64,000 nucleotides of DNA, from assembly GCA_021817565.1 (NCBI GenBank), contig JAKAUP010000003.1:186001-250000 (forward strand). Reading direction: 5' to 3'. The DNA comes from Microcaldota archaeon (lineage in GTDB: Archaea; Micrarchaeota; Micrarchaeia; Micrarchaeales; Micrarchaeaceae). Positions 35,055 through 44,315 of the stretch are shown here, in pieces. Made by a program: the position numbers and the translations under genes. The number at the start of each line of letters is the position of its first letter. Positions within the stretch are counted from its first letter, which is position 1. A model generated the notes under the pieces. The model searched no databases, was not told where the DNA came from, and saw only the letters and a list, made by a program, of their open reading frames with translations.

Positions 35055-36495
35055 CAAGAGTTACGAGCACGAATGCGGCAAGCGCCTTTATGATCCATGT
35101 GCGTTTCCTTATGTTGTTCTTGTATATTCTCCAACCGTCAAGCATCGGGAGCGGAAGCAGGTTTATTACCCCGATGAGAAAGTTAAGCATCATAGTTATT
35201 GCGAATACCCCATAAAGGAAATATACTGCCCTTTTTAATGGGGTGTTGAGCACTGGCTCCTGGGAAAGCTCGACGCCAATTATTCCGCGGGTAGTGCCAT
35301 TCTCGCTCTGCGCAACTAGCGAGTAGTTCCCCTTGTTTGTGGATATGCTAACAGTCTTTCCAGGAAGGTCTGATGCGCTTGCCGTAGTAAGGCTTGCGGT
35401 GTCTGTGATCTTATATCCATTCCATGAAATGATCTGGCTGCCCGGTGCAATGATCCCGTTTGCCGGATATCCGGGCATTGTTGATGCAACAAACATCCTC
35501 ATTATGTTGTTGTTCACATAAGGGAGCACTGCAATCAGAAGCGCAAAGAATATGAACATGGCGATGAAGTTTGCGGAAACGCCCGCAGAGTATATCCTGT
35601 TTTGCGCCTCCCTGTCGAGTTTCTCAACCTTTTTCTCGTCGGGCTCGACAAACGCGCCTATTGGTATCACCCCAAAAACCAGAAGGCCGACCTTCTTTAT
35701 CTTGGTTTTTACCATTGCTGCGAGTACGCCGTGCGACGCCTCGTGTATGACTATTATTATCACAAAGGCTATGATCCCGGATATCAGCGGGATTGTTATT
35801 CCGGGTATTACAGGGAGCACTCCGGGTACCTCGTTTGAGAGCGGTGCGAGCGTAGGAGTGCCTGCGAGCGTTTTGCTTATTACCACTGCAAGCAACTCAA
35901 GCACTCCGAGTGCGCTTAGTCCAAGCGCATAGAAGAGGTAGCCGGTAAAGCCGAATATGACGACTGTTCCAACTATGAGCGCGAGGTATGGGAGGGCGGA
36001 TATGGTAAGGTTTGAGAGCGGCGAGACAGAGCTCGCATATCCTATTGCCTGGATGGACGATACCTGGATAAACTCAAGGCCGTATGAGGTATATGGAAGG
36101 ACGAAGAGCACTGTTATTATTGCTGTTGCGACCCCGAAAAGGTACAGCCAGCTCCTTCTCTTCTTTATTATGAGATATGAGAAAACCCCGAACCCGAGTA
36201 TTATTCCCCAATCAGCCATGCCTTTCCAGAAATTCTTGTGGCTTTTTGAGAGCGAGTTTATCACGTTTATACCATGCTTGCTCCCTAGCAGGTACATCCC
36301 ATAGCTCCCTTCGGTGCCTATGGCGCGCCTTATGGCACCGCCCACGAACCCGAGCGAAAGAAGCGCAAGCACAACCCTGTATATTATCCCAACGCCATTG
36401 TCTACGTAGATTAGGTAAAGGAATATGAATTCGGTTATCGCGAGTGCAGCCGCTATTGTCTTCGCAGGTTTCTTACTAATCGGAAGCTTCTTCAT
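35014..36495 (-). CDS. Site-2 protease (M50) membrane metallopeptidase with PDZ domain
   Basis: About 493 residues from ATG 36495 (MKKLPISKKPAKTIA); the longer frame upstream to 36666 lacks homology and enters the promoter of the next gene. Multiple membrane helices, the zinc motif HEASHG in a helix, a PDZ-like domain (MFVASTMPGYPANGIIAPGSQIISW..), and the third metal ligand region NLLPLPMLDG. Cleaves within membranes to release regulators. Convergent with the phosphoesterase gene. Confidence 0.9.
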   Translation of the reverse strand: MKKLPISKKPAKTIAAALAITEFIFLYLIYVDNGVGIIYRVVLALLSLGFVGGAIRRAIGTEGSYGMYLLGSKHGINVINSLSKSHKNFWKGMADWGIILGFGVFSYLIIKKRRSWLYLFGVATAIITVLFVLPYTSYGLEFIQVSSIQAIGYASSVSPLSNLTISALPYLALIVGTVVIFGFTGYLFYALGLSALGVLELLAVVISKTLAGTPTLAPLSNEVPGVLPVIPGITIPLISGIIAFVIIIVIHEASHGVLAAMVKTKIKKVGLLVFGVIPIGAFVEPDEKKVEKLDREAQNRIYSAGVSANFIAMFIFFALLIAVLPYVNNNIMRMFVASTMPGYPANGIIAPGSQIISWNGYKITDTASLTTASASDLPGKTVSISTNKGNYSLVAQSENGTTRGIIGVELSQEPVLNTPLKRAVYFLYGVFAITMMLNFLIGVINLLPLPMLDGWRIYKNNIRKRTWIIKALAAFVLVTLVIVALPWLGGLQV

Positions 36496-36581
36496 CAGAA
36501 CCAGTGTCCACTCTTTCTTTCTTATTAGTTTTGGGATAACGGATTTATAAGCTTTTAGTGAGTATAAGTGATGGTGTTTGC

Positions 36582-36761
36582 ATGAGGAAAGGAAAAGGAG
36601 CAGAGAGCACGGTTGCAATGCTGATGGGTATAGTGATACTGCTTGCAGACTTATATTGGATAGCAACGAGCTATTTCAGCGCGCTTTGGGTTGCGTTAGG
36701 CGTAATAATAATGGTTGCGGATCTTGTGTGGCTTGCAATTGACTATAGGCTATCAAGATAG
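36582..36761 (+). CDS. Small membrane protein with two helices
   Basis: 59 residues from ATG 36582 (MRKGKGAESTVAML). Two hydrophobic stretches (about 11-28 and 33-52) with the acidic Asp residues ILLADLYWIA and IMVADLVWLA in matching positions, as if one helix were duplicated. No family known. It precedes mbf1 by 16 nt and may be cotranscribed. Confidence 0.55.
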   Translation: MRKGKGAESTVAMLMGIVILLADLYWIATSYFSALWVALGVIIMVADLVWLAIDYRLSR

Positions 36762-36777
36762 ATCCATAAGTGATGGC

Positions 36778-37161
36778 ATGGAGGAATGCGAACTGTGCGG
36801 AAGAGAGATGGGTATAGTGCACGTAGTAAGCATTGAGGGCGCGGAACTTAGGGTATGCGCGAAATGCTCTGCGGAGAAGAAGATACTTTACAAGGAGGAC
36901 CCTTCGCAGAAGGCGCTCGGGGAGAAGAGATGGGTTGCTCCCCAAAAGGGGAAGAAGGACGTGGAGCTGGTTGCAGATTATGGGGAAATGATAAGGAAGA
37001 AGAGGGAGAGCCTCAACATACCCCTCAAGGTTTTGGCTGAGATGATAAACGAGAAGGAGCACTTCCTGGCAAGAGTTGAGAGCCAAAAAACGACGCCGCC
37101 GGACGAGCTTGTAAATAAGTTGGAGCGTGCCCTCAAGATAAGCATAAGGGAAGAGGAGTAG
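36778..37161 (+). CDS. mbf1: MBF1-type transcription coactivator
   Basis: 127 residues from ATG 36778. N-terminal zinc ribbon (CELCG and CAKC) and C-terminal Cro-like HTH (MIRKKRESLNIPLKVLAEMI..., KNxLxR-like FLARVES). Archaeal MBF1 binds the small ribosomal subunit and stress responses. First of a repair/replication trio with FEN1 and Y-polymerase downstream. Confidence 0.9.
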   Translation: MEECELCGREMGIVHVVSIEGAELRVCAKCSAEKKILYKEDPSQKALGEKRWVAPQKGKKDVELVADYGEMIRKKRESLNIPLKVLAEMINEKEHFLARVESQKTTPPDELVNKLERALKISIREEE

Positions 37162-37170
37162 CGTGTTCTG

Positions 37171-38220
37171 ATGGCGGTAGATCTGAGCAAGCTGGCGCTT
37201 AGGAATAAGATGGAGATAGGAGAGTTGAACGGGAAGCGTGTAGCAATAGACGCGTACAATGTGCTGTACCAGTTCATATCAATAATAAGGCAGCCGGACG
37301 GAACGCCGCTTCACGATTCGAACGGCGAAGTTACGAGCCATCTCTCAGGCATATTCTACCGCACAATAGAGATGGTAGAAAAAGGGATAGAGCCGATATA
37401 CGTTTTCGACGGGATACCTTCCAAGTTGAAGGAGCGCACAATAAGCGCAAGGATAAAGAGAAGAGAGGAGGCGTACTCTGAATGGCAGAAGGCGAAGGAA
37501 AGCGGCAGGATTGAGGAGGCAAGAAGCTATGCGGAACAGAGCGCAAGAGTCGACAGGAAGATCGTTGAAAGCTCGAAGGAGTTGCTTAATCTCATGGGTA
37601 TACCGCACATAAATGCGCCGAGCGAAGGGGAGGCACAGGCGAGTGTGATGTGCAGGGATGGGCTTGTGTATGCTGCCGCAAGCCAGGATTATGATACGCT
37701 CCTTTTCGGTGCGAGCGTCGTAATAAGGAACCTCACGCTTTCCGGAAGAAGGAAACTTCCGAAAAAGAACGTGTATGTCGACGTATTCCCAGAAAGGGTG
37801 GATCTTGAAGAGACGTTAAAAGGCCTGGGGATAAACAGGAAACAGCTCATATGGGTAGGCATAATGCTTGGGACTGATTTCAATTCCGGAGTAAAGGGAA
37901 TAGGGCCGAAGACTGCACTCAAGATAGTAAGGGGCATTGAATCTATAGACGAGCTCGAGTCGGTGCTCAAGAAAAGGGGTGCGGAATTTGAGTCCGACCC
38001 TAGAGAGGTAGAACAGCTTTTCTTAAATCCCGAGGTAAAGAAGATGGATAAAAAAGAATTGGATAGCGTTCTTGCAACAAGCGTCGATATAAAAGGGTTG
38101 GTAGATTTTATGTGCGCGAAACACGATTTCTCTGAGGATCGGATTAAAAAGTTTGCTGAGCGACTTGGAGAGAGGGATGTAATAAAAAGACAGAAGGGAA
38201 TAGATGCATGGATGGGTTGA
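37171..38220 (+). CDS. fen: Flap endonuclease 1
   Basis: 349 residues. N-terminal XPG (YNVLYQFIS, YVFDGIPSKLK) and internal XPG (PSEGEAQASVM, ASQDYDTLLFG) domains, then the HhH/K+ region VKGIGPKTALKIV. Removes Okazaki-fragment flaps and 5' flaps in repair. C-terminal QKGIDAWMG is a weak PCNA-binding (PIP) motif. Followed 4 nt later by the Y-family polymerase gene. Confidence 0.95.
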   Translation: MAVDLSKLALRNKMEIGELNGKRVAIDAYNVLYQFISIIRQPDGTPLHDSNGEVTSHLSGIFYRTIEMVEKGIEPIYVFDGIPSKLKERTISARIKRREEAYSEWQKAKESGRIEEARSYAEQSARVDRKIVESSKELLNLMGIPHINAPSEGEAQASVMCRDGLVYAAASQDYDTLLFGASVVIRNLTLSGRRKLPKKNVYVDVFPERVDLEETLKGLGINRKQLIWVGIMLGTDFNSGVKGIGPKTALKIVRGIESIDELESVLKKRGAEFESDPREVEQLFLNPEVKKMDKKELDSVLATSVDIKGLVDFMCAKHDFSEDRIKKFAERLGERDVIKRQKGIDAWMG

Positions 38221-38224
38221 CCTG

Positions 38225-39274
38225 ATGCCCCTTTTTATGCTTCTTGATATGGATTACTTCTTTGCGGCGTGCGAGGAGGCAAGGAGGCCTGAGTTGAAGG
38301 GGAAGCCATTTGTTGTGGGAACATCCCCTGAAAAGGATAAGCTGCATGGAGTTGTCCAAACCTCAAACTATGTGGCAAGGCAGTTCGGGATAAAGAGCGG
38401 AATGGCCGTCTCAAAGGCGGTTGCACTATGCCCGGATCTCAAATATTCGGAGTCGCACGAGGATTATTACGAAGAGATGTCGAAAAGAGTAATGGATATA
38501 GTAAGGAAGTATGGTTTCCCGATGGAGATAATGAGCATTGACGAGTGCGCACTGAGGTTGGGGGAGATGGGAATGGAGGCAGCGATGCGGCTTAGCACAG
38601 AAATTAAAGAGAAGATAAGGAATGAAACATTGCTCACTTGCACCATAGGCATATCCTCATCGAAGATTTATGCGAAGATGGTGTGCGACTCTGCAAAGCC
38701 GGATGGTTTGCAAGGGGTTGAAGGGAGTGGCATAGTAAGTTTTATCAGAAGCAAGGAGGTCTCGAAGATACCAGGGATAGGGCCTAAAGCAGAGGAGGAA
38801 CTTAGAAGGATTGGTATAAGCAAGATAGAGGATGCAATAGGAAAGAGCCCGATGCTGCTTATGGATAGGTTGGGGTCGCTTGGCACTTTCTTATACCGTG
38901 TGGCAAACGGATTGGATGAGTCAGATGTTGAAGAGAATTACCAGATGCTATCTATAGGGAGGGAAACTACCCTCGCTTATCCACCCACAAAGGAATCAAT
39001 AATGGAGGCAATGGAAAGGCTGACTGATCAGACGATATCGGAAGTATTGAAGAAGAAAATGATGTTCAGGGGTGTATCTGTCAAGGTTAGGTACACCGAC
39101 TTCACCGAAAAGATAAGGAGCACCAGCATAAAAAACTACACGGATTCAAAGGAGTTGCTCGCAAAGAAAGCGCTTACTCTTATTGAAGGGCTTTTGGATG
39201 CCAAGCCGGTGAGAAAGATAGGGGTAAGGGTGTATATGTTATCGGAAGCGTCAGGGCAAAGCACCCTATTCTGA
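38225..39274 (+). CDS. Y-family DNA polymerase (Dpo4/DinB type)
   Basis: 349 residues from ATG 38225; a start at 38204 would overlap fen. Motif LLDMDYFFAACEEA has the first catalytic Asp, SIDECAL the second with Glu, and SSKIYAKMVCDSAKP is the fingers/palm region; HhH motif KIPGIGPKAEEEL. Bypasses DNA lesions. The C-terminal GQSTLF is a canonical PIP box for PCNA. Its end overlaps trxB by 9 bp on the other strand. Confidence 0.95.
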   Translation: MPLFMLLDMDYFFAACEEARRPELKGKPFVVGTSPEKDKLHGVVQTSNYVARQFGIKSGMAVSKAVALCPDLKYSESHEDYYEEMSKRVMDIVRKYGFPMEIMSIDECALRLGEMGMEAAMRLSTEIKEKIRNETLLTCTIGISSSKIYAKMVCDSAKPDGLQGVEGSGIVSFIRSKEVSKIPGIGPKAEEELRRIGISKIEDAIGKSPMLLMDRLGSLGTFLYRVANGLDESDVEENYQMLSIGRETTLAYPPTKESIMEAMERLTDQTISEVLKKKMMFRGVSVKVRYTDFTEKIRSTSIKNYTDSKELLAKKALTLIEGLLDAKPVRKIGVRVYMLSEASGQSTLF

Positions 39275-40189
39275 ACCCTCGTTCTGCAAGTATTCCCTTA
39301 CTTTCAGTGCGCACATTGTGCCGGTGCCTGCGGCAGTAACTGCCTGCCTGTATATGGCATCAGCCATGTCTCCGCCTATAAACACTCCAGGCACGTCTGT
39401 TTCGACCAAATTCCGAACGACGGCGTATCCTTTTTCATCTAGTTTAAGCTTCCCCTTTAATATTTCGGTGTTGGGTTTATGGCCTATTGCAACAAAGATG
39501 CCATCGGTTTTGATTTCGATCAGTGCACCTTCCCTGTTTTTTATGCGCACGCCGCTTACCTTTGAATTGCCCAGGACCTCTTCGACTGTCGAATTCCAAA
39601 GAACCTTTATCTTGGAATTGGATAAAACCCTTTCCTGCATTATCTTGCTTGCGCGGAAAGCGTCCCTTCTGTGTATAATTGTAACAGAGTTTGCAAACTT
39701 TGTAAGAAATAGCGAGTCTTCCATCGCCGTGTCTCCACCACCAACAACAACCACATCTTTACCCTTGAAAAATGGGGCGTCGCAGGTCGCGCAGCTGCTT
39801 ACGCCCTTACCTATAAACTTTTTCTCGGATTCAATCCCAAGCCACATAGAGTCTGCGCCTGTTGCAAGGATTAAGCTCTTAGTTTCGTGCAGCTGCCCGT
39901 TTCCGGTGTAAACTTTGAACGGCTTGGAACCTAAATCTAGGTTTGTTACCGCATCATGTAAAAAGCGGGCTCCGTGTTTCTCTGCCTGCTTTCTCATCAG
40001 GTCTATGAGCTCGGGTCCATCAATCCCATCCGGAAATCCAGGGTAGTTCTCGACCTTCGTTGTAAGAAGAAGCTGCCCGCCCTCGTTAATCCCAGCTATC
40101 ACAAGCGGAGAGAACCCCTCCCTGGCGGTGTATAATGCTGCGCTAAGGCCGGCAGGGCCGGATCCGATTATTATGGTATTCTCTATCAT
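39266..40189 (-). CDS. trxB: Thioredoxin reductase
   Basis: 307 residues. FAD-binding GSGPAGLSAALY, redox CATCD (CxxC) with the preceding GKGVSS, NAD(P)-binding GGGDTAMEDSLF and C-terminal GVFIGGDMAD. Reduces thioredoxin or a related small redox protein. The length is normal. Divergent from the MBL protein at 40257. Confidence 0.95.
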   Translation of the reverse strand: MIENTIIIGSGPAGLSAALYTAREGFSPLVIAGINEGGQLLLTTKVENYPGFPDGIDGPELIDLMRKQAEKHGARFLHDAVTNLDLGSKPFKVYTGNGQLHETKSLILATGADSMWLGIESEKKFIGKGVSSCATCDAPFFKGKDVVVVGGGDTAMEDSLFLTKFANSVTIIHRRDAFRASKIMQERVLSNSKIKVLWNSTVEEVLGNSKVSGVRIKNREGALIEIKTDGIFVAIGHKPNTEILKGKLKLDEKGYAVVRNLVETDVPGVFIGGDMADAIYRQAVTAAGTGTMCALKVREYLQNEGSE

Positions 40190-40256
40190 AAAGACACGTA
40201 TAAATACCGGTTTAAGAATATAAATATTTGTCTGACATTGTTATTGGGCGATCTCT

Positions 40257-41189
40257 GTGCTTAGGGTAGGCGATTATAAGATATCATTGGACGTAAAGGA
40301 GGAAGGCTCCAATGTAGATTTTATATCGCATGCGCATTCAGACCACATAAGCGCGGCGAGGTCCTCAAAAAATATCTTGGCAAGCAATGAGACAGTAGAA
40401 CTGATGAAAATAGCTTATAATATAGACACTGACGTTAGAAGAATAGATATGCCAAACAGTATGCGGATAATAGATTCGGGACATATGCTTGGAGCCAAGC
40501 AGTTAGTTATAGAAACCGATGGGGAGAAGGTCGTGTACACGGGAGATTTCCAGCTTGAGCGATCTTTGGCTGCGCCGAAGATAGAGATAGAGAACGCAGA
40601 TACGCTGATAATGGATTCGACTTATCCTTACGGCGATTTGGCCTTCGGGAACAAGTATGAAGAGGAGTTGAAGATGCAGAGATGGACAAACATGAGTTAT
40701 GGAAATGGGATTGTGCTGTTTGGCGCATATGTGATGGGAAAGGCGCAGGAGATAATAAGGATACTAAACGATGTCGGCATTGTGCCTGTTGTTAATAGAA
40801 AGATAGCGGCGATTTCCAACATGTACAAGAGGTGCGGGATTGGATTGGAATATCTCTCGATGTATGAGAATGTTGATGAATGTGAGGAGGCGCTTAGACA
40901 CAACTTTGTTGGAATAACGGATAATAACTCCCTGAAAAGAATACCAAACAAACTTTCTGAGGTGCACGAAAAGAGGGTTTATACGGCAGTTGCGACGGGG
41001 TTTTCGAGGATGTTCAGCTTCAATACGGATGCGCAGTTCTGCATAAGCGACCATGCCGACCTAAAGCAGAGCATGGAATATATAGAGGCATCTGGAGCAA
41101 AGAAGATTTTGACTTATGGAAATGGAAAGGAGAGGTTTGCAAAGGAAATAGCGAGAAATGGTTTAAAAGCATACCCGTTTATAGAGTAG
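40257..41189 (+). CDS. Small metallo-beta-lactamase-fold RNase-like protein
   Basis: 310 residues with GTG start. MBL core HAHSDH near 25-30 and DSGHMLGA, TGDFQLE, DSTYP motifs of the RNA-processing MBL branch. The region normally holding the beta-CASP cap is short and the C-terminus has ISDHADLKQ and YGNGKERFA, so it is a reduced relative of aCPSF2/exonucleases. Could act on RNA. No convincing full partner nearby. Followed 9 nt later by LamG pilin copy 3. Confidence 0.85.
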   Translation: MLRVGDYKISLDVKEEGSNVDFISHAHSDHISAARSSKNILASNETVELMKIAYNIDTDVRRIDMPNSMRIIDSGHMLGAKQLVIETDGEKVVYTGDFQLERSLAAPKIEIENADTLIMDSTYPYGDLAFGNKYEEELKMQRWTNMSYGNGIVLFGAYVMGKAQEIIRILNDVGIVPVVNRKIAAISNMYKRCGIGLEYLSMYENVDECEEALRHNFVGITDNNSLKRIPNKLSEVHEKRVYTAVATGFSRMFSFNTDAQFCISDHADLKQSMEYIEASGAKKILTYGNGKERFAKEIARNGLKAYPFIE

Positions 41190-41198
41190 GGGGATGGT

Positions 41199-42077
41199 TT
41201 GGATATCGGAAAATCAAAAAAGTCGCAGGGGGCGATGGAGTACCTGATGACGTATGGTTGGGCGATACTCATCATAGCCATAGTAATGGTCGCCATATTC
41301 CAACTCCACCTATTCGACCCATACACGTTCTCTCCGAAGGCCTCGACAGGAAGTTGTCAGGTAATAAGACCGAACGGACCGAGAAGCAATATCTTCGTAT
41401 CGGAGATAGGTGAAGACTGCCAGACAAACGAGATACCACAGTACGTAGCGCAGTTCAACGGACAAACAAGTAAAATAGTAATTCAGCATTTAGGAAATGT
41501 AAATCCCCCCATTACCTTTGTGGCTTGGATTTTACCTGAAAGTACTAATATAGAGACGGTCGTTGTGTACTCCAATAGTAGTTGCGGTGGTGACATATAT
41601 GGAATTGCAGTAGGTTCGTACGGAGCACATGAACTCGATGCCATTACCGGCTGCCCTGCCCCCACAGGCAGCGATCTCTCACTTAAATCCGGACAATGGT
41701 ACTTCGTAGCTGCTACAATTAATTCTAATAAAGAAACATTTTATTTGGATAATCAAAATGATTCCAACACTGTTGCCACAACTACAAATTCGCTCCCGAC
41801 TTTTAACCTCTCAATAGGGAGCGGTTATCTTGCCGCAAATAACTACTTCAATGGGTATATTTCAAATATTCAAATCTATAATACCACTCTCTCCGCCAAC
41901 GAAATCAACGCCATTTACAATGAGGGAATAGGAGGCGCACCGTTGGATATTTCCAACTTGGCTGGGTGGTGGCCCCTAAACGGGAACGCAAACGACTACA
42001 GCGGAAACAACGAGAATGGAAACAGTATAGCGGTCAACTTCATATCCAACTGGGAGAACGGGTATACTGCACCATAG
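41199..42077 (+). CDS. Pilin-like LamG-domain surface protein, copy 3
   Basis: 292 residues with TTG start at 41199 (DIGKSKKSQG/AMEYLMTYGWAI). The upstream codons run into the stop of the previous gene, so no better start exists. The signal, the about 85-codon head and the GWWPLNGNANDYSGN...NWENGYTAP tail are nearly identical at DNA level to copy 1 (17762-18673, other strand), while the centre (ITFVAWILPES, DSNTVATTTNSL) is different. It looks like an exchangeable surface module. Confidence 0.85.
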   Translation: MDIGKSKKSQGAMEYLMTYGWAILIIAIVMVAIFQLHLFDPYTFSPKASTGSCQVIRPNGPRSNIFVSEIGEDCQTNEIPQYVAQFNGQTSKIVIQHLGNVNPPITFVAWILPESTNIETVVVYSNSSCGGDIYGIAVGSYGAHELDAITGCPAPTGSDLSLKSGQWYFVAATINSNKETFYLDNQNDSNTVATTTNSLPTFNLSIGSGYLAANNYFNGYISNIQIYNTTLSANEINAIYNEGIGGAPLDISNLAGWWPLNGNANDYSGNNENGNSIAVNFISNWENGYTAP

Positions 42078-42112
42078 ATTGGTAGAAAAAAGACCAAAAG
42101 AGCAGGAGAAAA

Positions 42113-43126
42113 TCAGAGAATTCTCTCCAGTCCGGATATGAAGCTTGTGTCTGTGTATGATGCGTTTCTGTTTGAGCTTCCGAATCTCGGAGTTACTCCG
42201 GTTATCACAGACATCACTTCCACCGAATCTGCAGGAGATTCGCTTGTGAGCCTTGCTCCCATAATCACGTTTGCCTTTGGATCCAGGTCTGCCGTTACCC
42301 CTTCTACCATCTTTGTTACATCGCTGATGGTTAGTGATTCTGCTCCTGAGACATGCACAAGCGCGCTCTTCGCGTTCTCTGTGCTCACGTCAAGCAGTGG
42401 ATGTTCCCTTACCGACTTTACTACTCTTTCGACCTTGTCTGGACCCGAGCCAAACCCGATGTTTATTGTTGCTGTCCCTCCAGACTTCATCACAGTCCTA
42501 AGGTCGGCAAAGTCTATGTTTATCATGCTTGGGAGGGATATCGTGTCTGATATTCCCCTTACCGCATTGTATACGATATTGTCTATCAGCTCAAACGCCT
42601 TTTCTATTGGCAGGTTCGGGGCGTAGCTTAACAGCCGTTCATTTTCAACAACTATTGTTGTGTCTGTGTTCTTTACAAGCTGTTCTAATCCATAATCAGC
42701 CTTCTGTTTTCTGCTCCTTTCCAGGAGGAATGGGTATGTTACGAAAGCAACAACCAGCGCGCCCTGTTCCTTTGCGTATTTGGCTACAACAGGAAGCGCT
42801 CCGCCCCCTGTTCCTCCGCCCATACCGCCGCATAAGAATACAAGGTCATGACCCTGTATTGTATCGTTTATTTCTCTCTGGCTTGCTTCTGCGCATCTGG
42901 CCCCTATCTCAGGGAAACCGCCTGCGCCAAGGCCTCGTGTAATCTCCTTTCCGATGAGGATTTTCTTGTGGGCGTTTATCATGTTGAGGTGTTTCGCATC
43001 GGTATTGAGTGCAACTGTTGTTGCGCTCTTGATACCCCTGTTTGTCAGTTTGTTCACCAAATTGCATCCTGCTCCGCCCAGTCCCAGAGTTATTATTTTC
43101 GCTCTGTAGTACTCCTCATCGTTCAT
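42113..43126 (-). CDS. ftsZ: Cell-division GTPase FtsZ, second paralogue
   Basis: 337 residues. Tubulin signature GGMGGGTGGGA (variant of GGGTGSG), N-terminal GLGGAGCNLVNKL, NTDAKHL and the T7 loop NIDFADLRTVM. It lies 13 nt after the other ftsZ, so the pair forms an operon. Archaea with two FtsZ use them for assembly and constriction of the division ring. The C-terminal tail is short and lacks a clear anchor motif. Confidence 0.95.
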   Translation of the reverse strand: MNDEEYYRAKIITLGLGGAGCNLVNKLTNRGIKSATTVALNTDAKHLNMINAHKKILIGKEITRGLGAGGFPEIGARCAEASQREINDTIQGHDLVFLCGGMGGGTGGGALPVVAKYAKEQGALVVAFVTYPFLLERSRKQKADYGLEQLVKNTDTTIVVENERLLSYAPNLPIEKAFELIDNIVYNAVRGISDTISLPSMINIDFADLRTVMKSGGTATINIGFGSGPDKVERVVKSVREHPLLDVSTENAKSALVHVSGAESLTISDVTKMVEGVTADLDPKANVIMGARLTSESPADSVEVMSVITGVTPRFGSSNRNASYTDTSFISGLERIL

Positions 43127-43139
43127 TCGATTACCTTTT

Positions 43140-44210
43140 TTAGCCTACCATCTCGATTGACGGATAGGGATTGGCGCTTTTCTGTTCAAGCTTTCCGACT
43201 ATGCTGGCGCCTTTTACGCCAGTCACTATCGCCACTATCTCAATCGAGTCTTCTGCGCCAGGAAGAATCCTTGCGCCCCACTTTATGTTTGCTCTTGTAT
43301 CCATTTTGTCGGTTATGATCTCTCCTGCCTTTATTGCGTCGCCTATTGTCAGGGATGAGCCGCCGGATATGTGTATCAGCGCGCCTTCTGCACCTTCAAA
43401 GTCCACGTCCAGAAGCTTGTTCTTCAGCACTGACTCTGCAGCTGTTGCAATCTTGTCATTTCCCCTTCCGCTTCCGACCGCTATGAATCCTACGCCGCCT
43501 CCGCCCATGATTGACCTTACATCAGCAAAGTCTATGTTTATCATGCTTGGCTGCGTTATTGTCCATACCAAACCTCCGATTGCCTTCGCAAGAACCTCGT
43601 CCGCCAATGCGAATGCGTCGTTCATTGGCAGGTTTGGAACAAGTTGTACGAGACGATTGTTGTCTAGGATTATAACGCTGTCGCATACGCCTCTGAGTTC
43701 CTGTATGCCTTCCTCGGCCTTCACTTTCCTTATTCTTTCCAAGTCGAATGGGTATGTTACCATAGCGACTGTTATTGCGCCCTGTTCCTTTGCAACTCTT
43801 GCTGCAACTGATATCGCGCCGCTTCCGGTTCCTCCACCCATACCTGCACAAAGGAATACGAGCTGTGCGCCTGAAAACGCCTTCTCTATAAGACTGCGGT
43901 CAACCTCTGCGGCCTTCTTTCCTACGAGAGGATCACCGCCGGCACCTAGTCCCCTTGTCAGTGTCTTTCCGATTATTACCTTGTTGATTCGATCGTCGAT
44001 TATCTTGAAGTGCTGGTAATCTGTGTTGAATGCGCAAAAGTCTGTACCTTTCACGCCTGCCTTTATGAGCCTGTTCACTATGTTGCATCCCGCACCGCCG
44101 AAGCCCGCAGTTATTATTTTTATCTGCGCATCCTCGATTGCTGAGTTGTTGGAAGAAGCATCGCCGCTTCTGCTTGTGCCGTTCCCGAAGATATCTCCGA
44201 AATCTGCCAT
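43140..44210 (-). CDS. ftsZ: Cell-division GTPase FtsZ, first paralogue
   Basis: 356 residues. Classic GGMGGGTGSGA, N-terminal GFGGAGCNIVNRL after a Ser/Asn-rich 25-residue head, and T7 loop NIDFADVRSIM. First gene of the ftsZ pair, promoter TTTTAAAGCTTAA near 44238-44252. A C-terminal PYPSIEMVG could be a partner-binding peptide. Confidence 0.95.
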   Translation of the reverse strand: MADFGDIFGNGTSRSGDASSNNSAIEDAQIKIITAGFGGAGCNIVNRLIKAGVKGTDFCAFNTDYQHFKIIDDRINKVIIGKTLTRGLGAGGDPLVGKKAAEVDRSLIEKAFSGAQLVFLCAGMGGGTGSGAISVAARVAKEQGAITVAMVTYPFDLERIRKVKAEEGIQELRGVCDSVIILDNNRLVQLVPNLPMNDAFALADEVLAKAIGGLVWTITQPSMINIDFADVRSIMGGGGVGFIAVGSGRGNDKIATAAESVLKNKLLDVDFEGAEGALIHISGGSSLTIGDAIKAGEIITDKMDTRANIKWGARILPGAEDSIEIVAIVTGVKGASIVGKLEQKSANPYPSIEMVG

Positions 44211-44237
44211 ACTAATCGCCTTAACAAATAATATATG

Positions 44238-44252
44238 ATTAAGCTTTAAAAG
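44238..44252 (-). promoter_or_regulatory. Candidate TATA box for the ftsZ operon
   Basis: Minus strand reads CCTTTTAAAGCTTAA about 30-45 nt before the ATG at 44210. It resembles BRE/TATA of archaea. No other AT run of similar strength lies between the two. Confidence 0.5.
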
Positions 44253-44315
44253 GTTGTGTGGTGCGACTATTATCGGACTATTAGCGAACGCGTATGTATT
44301 GGAAGGGCGCGATGC

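Noticed and set aside
36496..36666. Upstream extension of the site-2 protease
   Set aside because: No homology; region is AT-rich promoter for the divergent small membrane protein.
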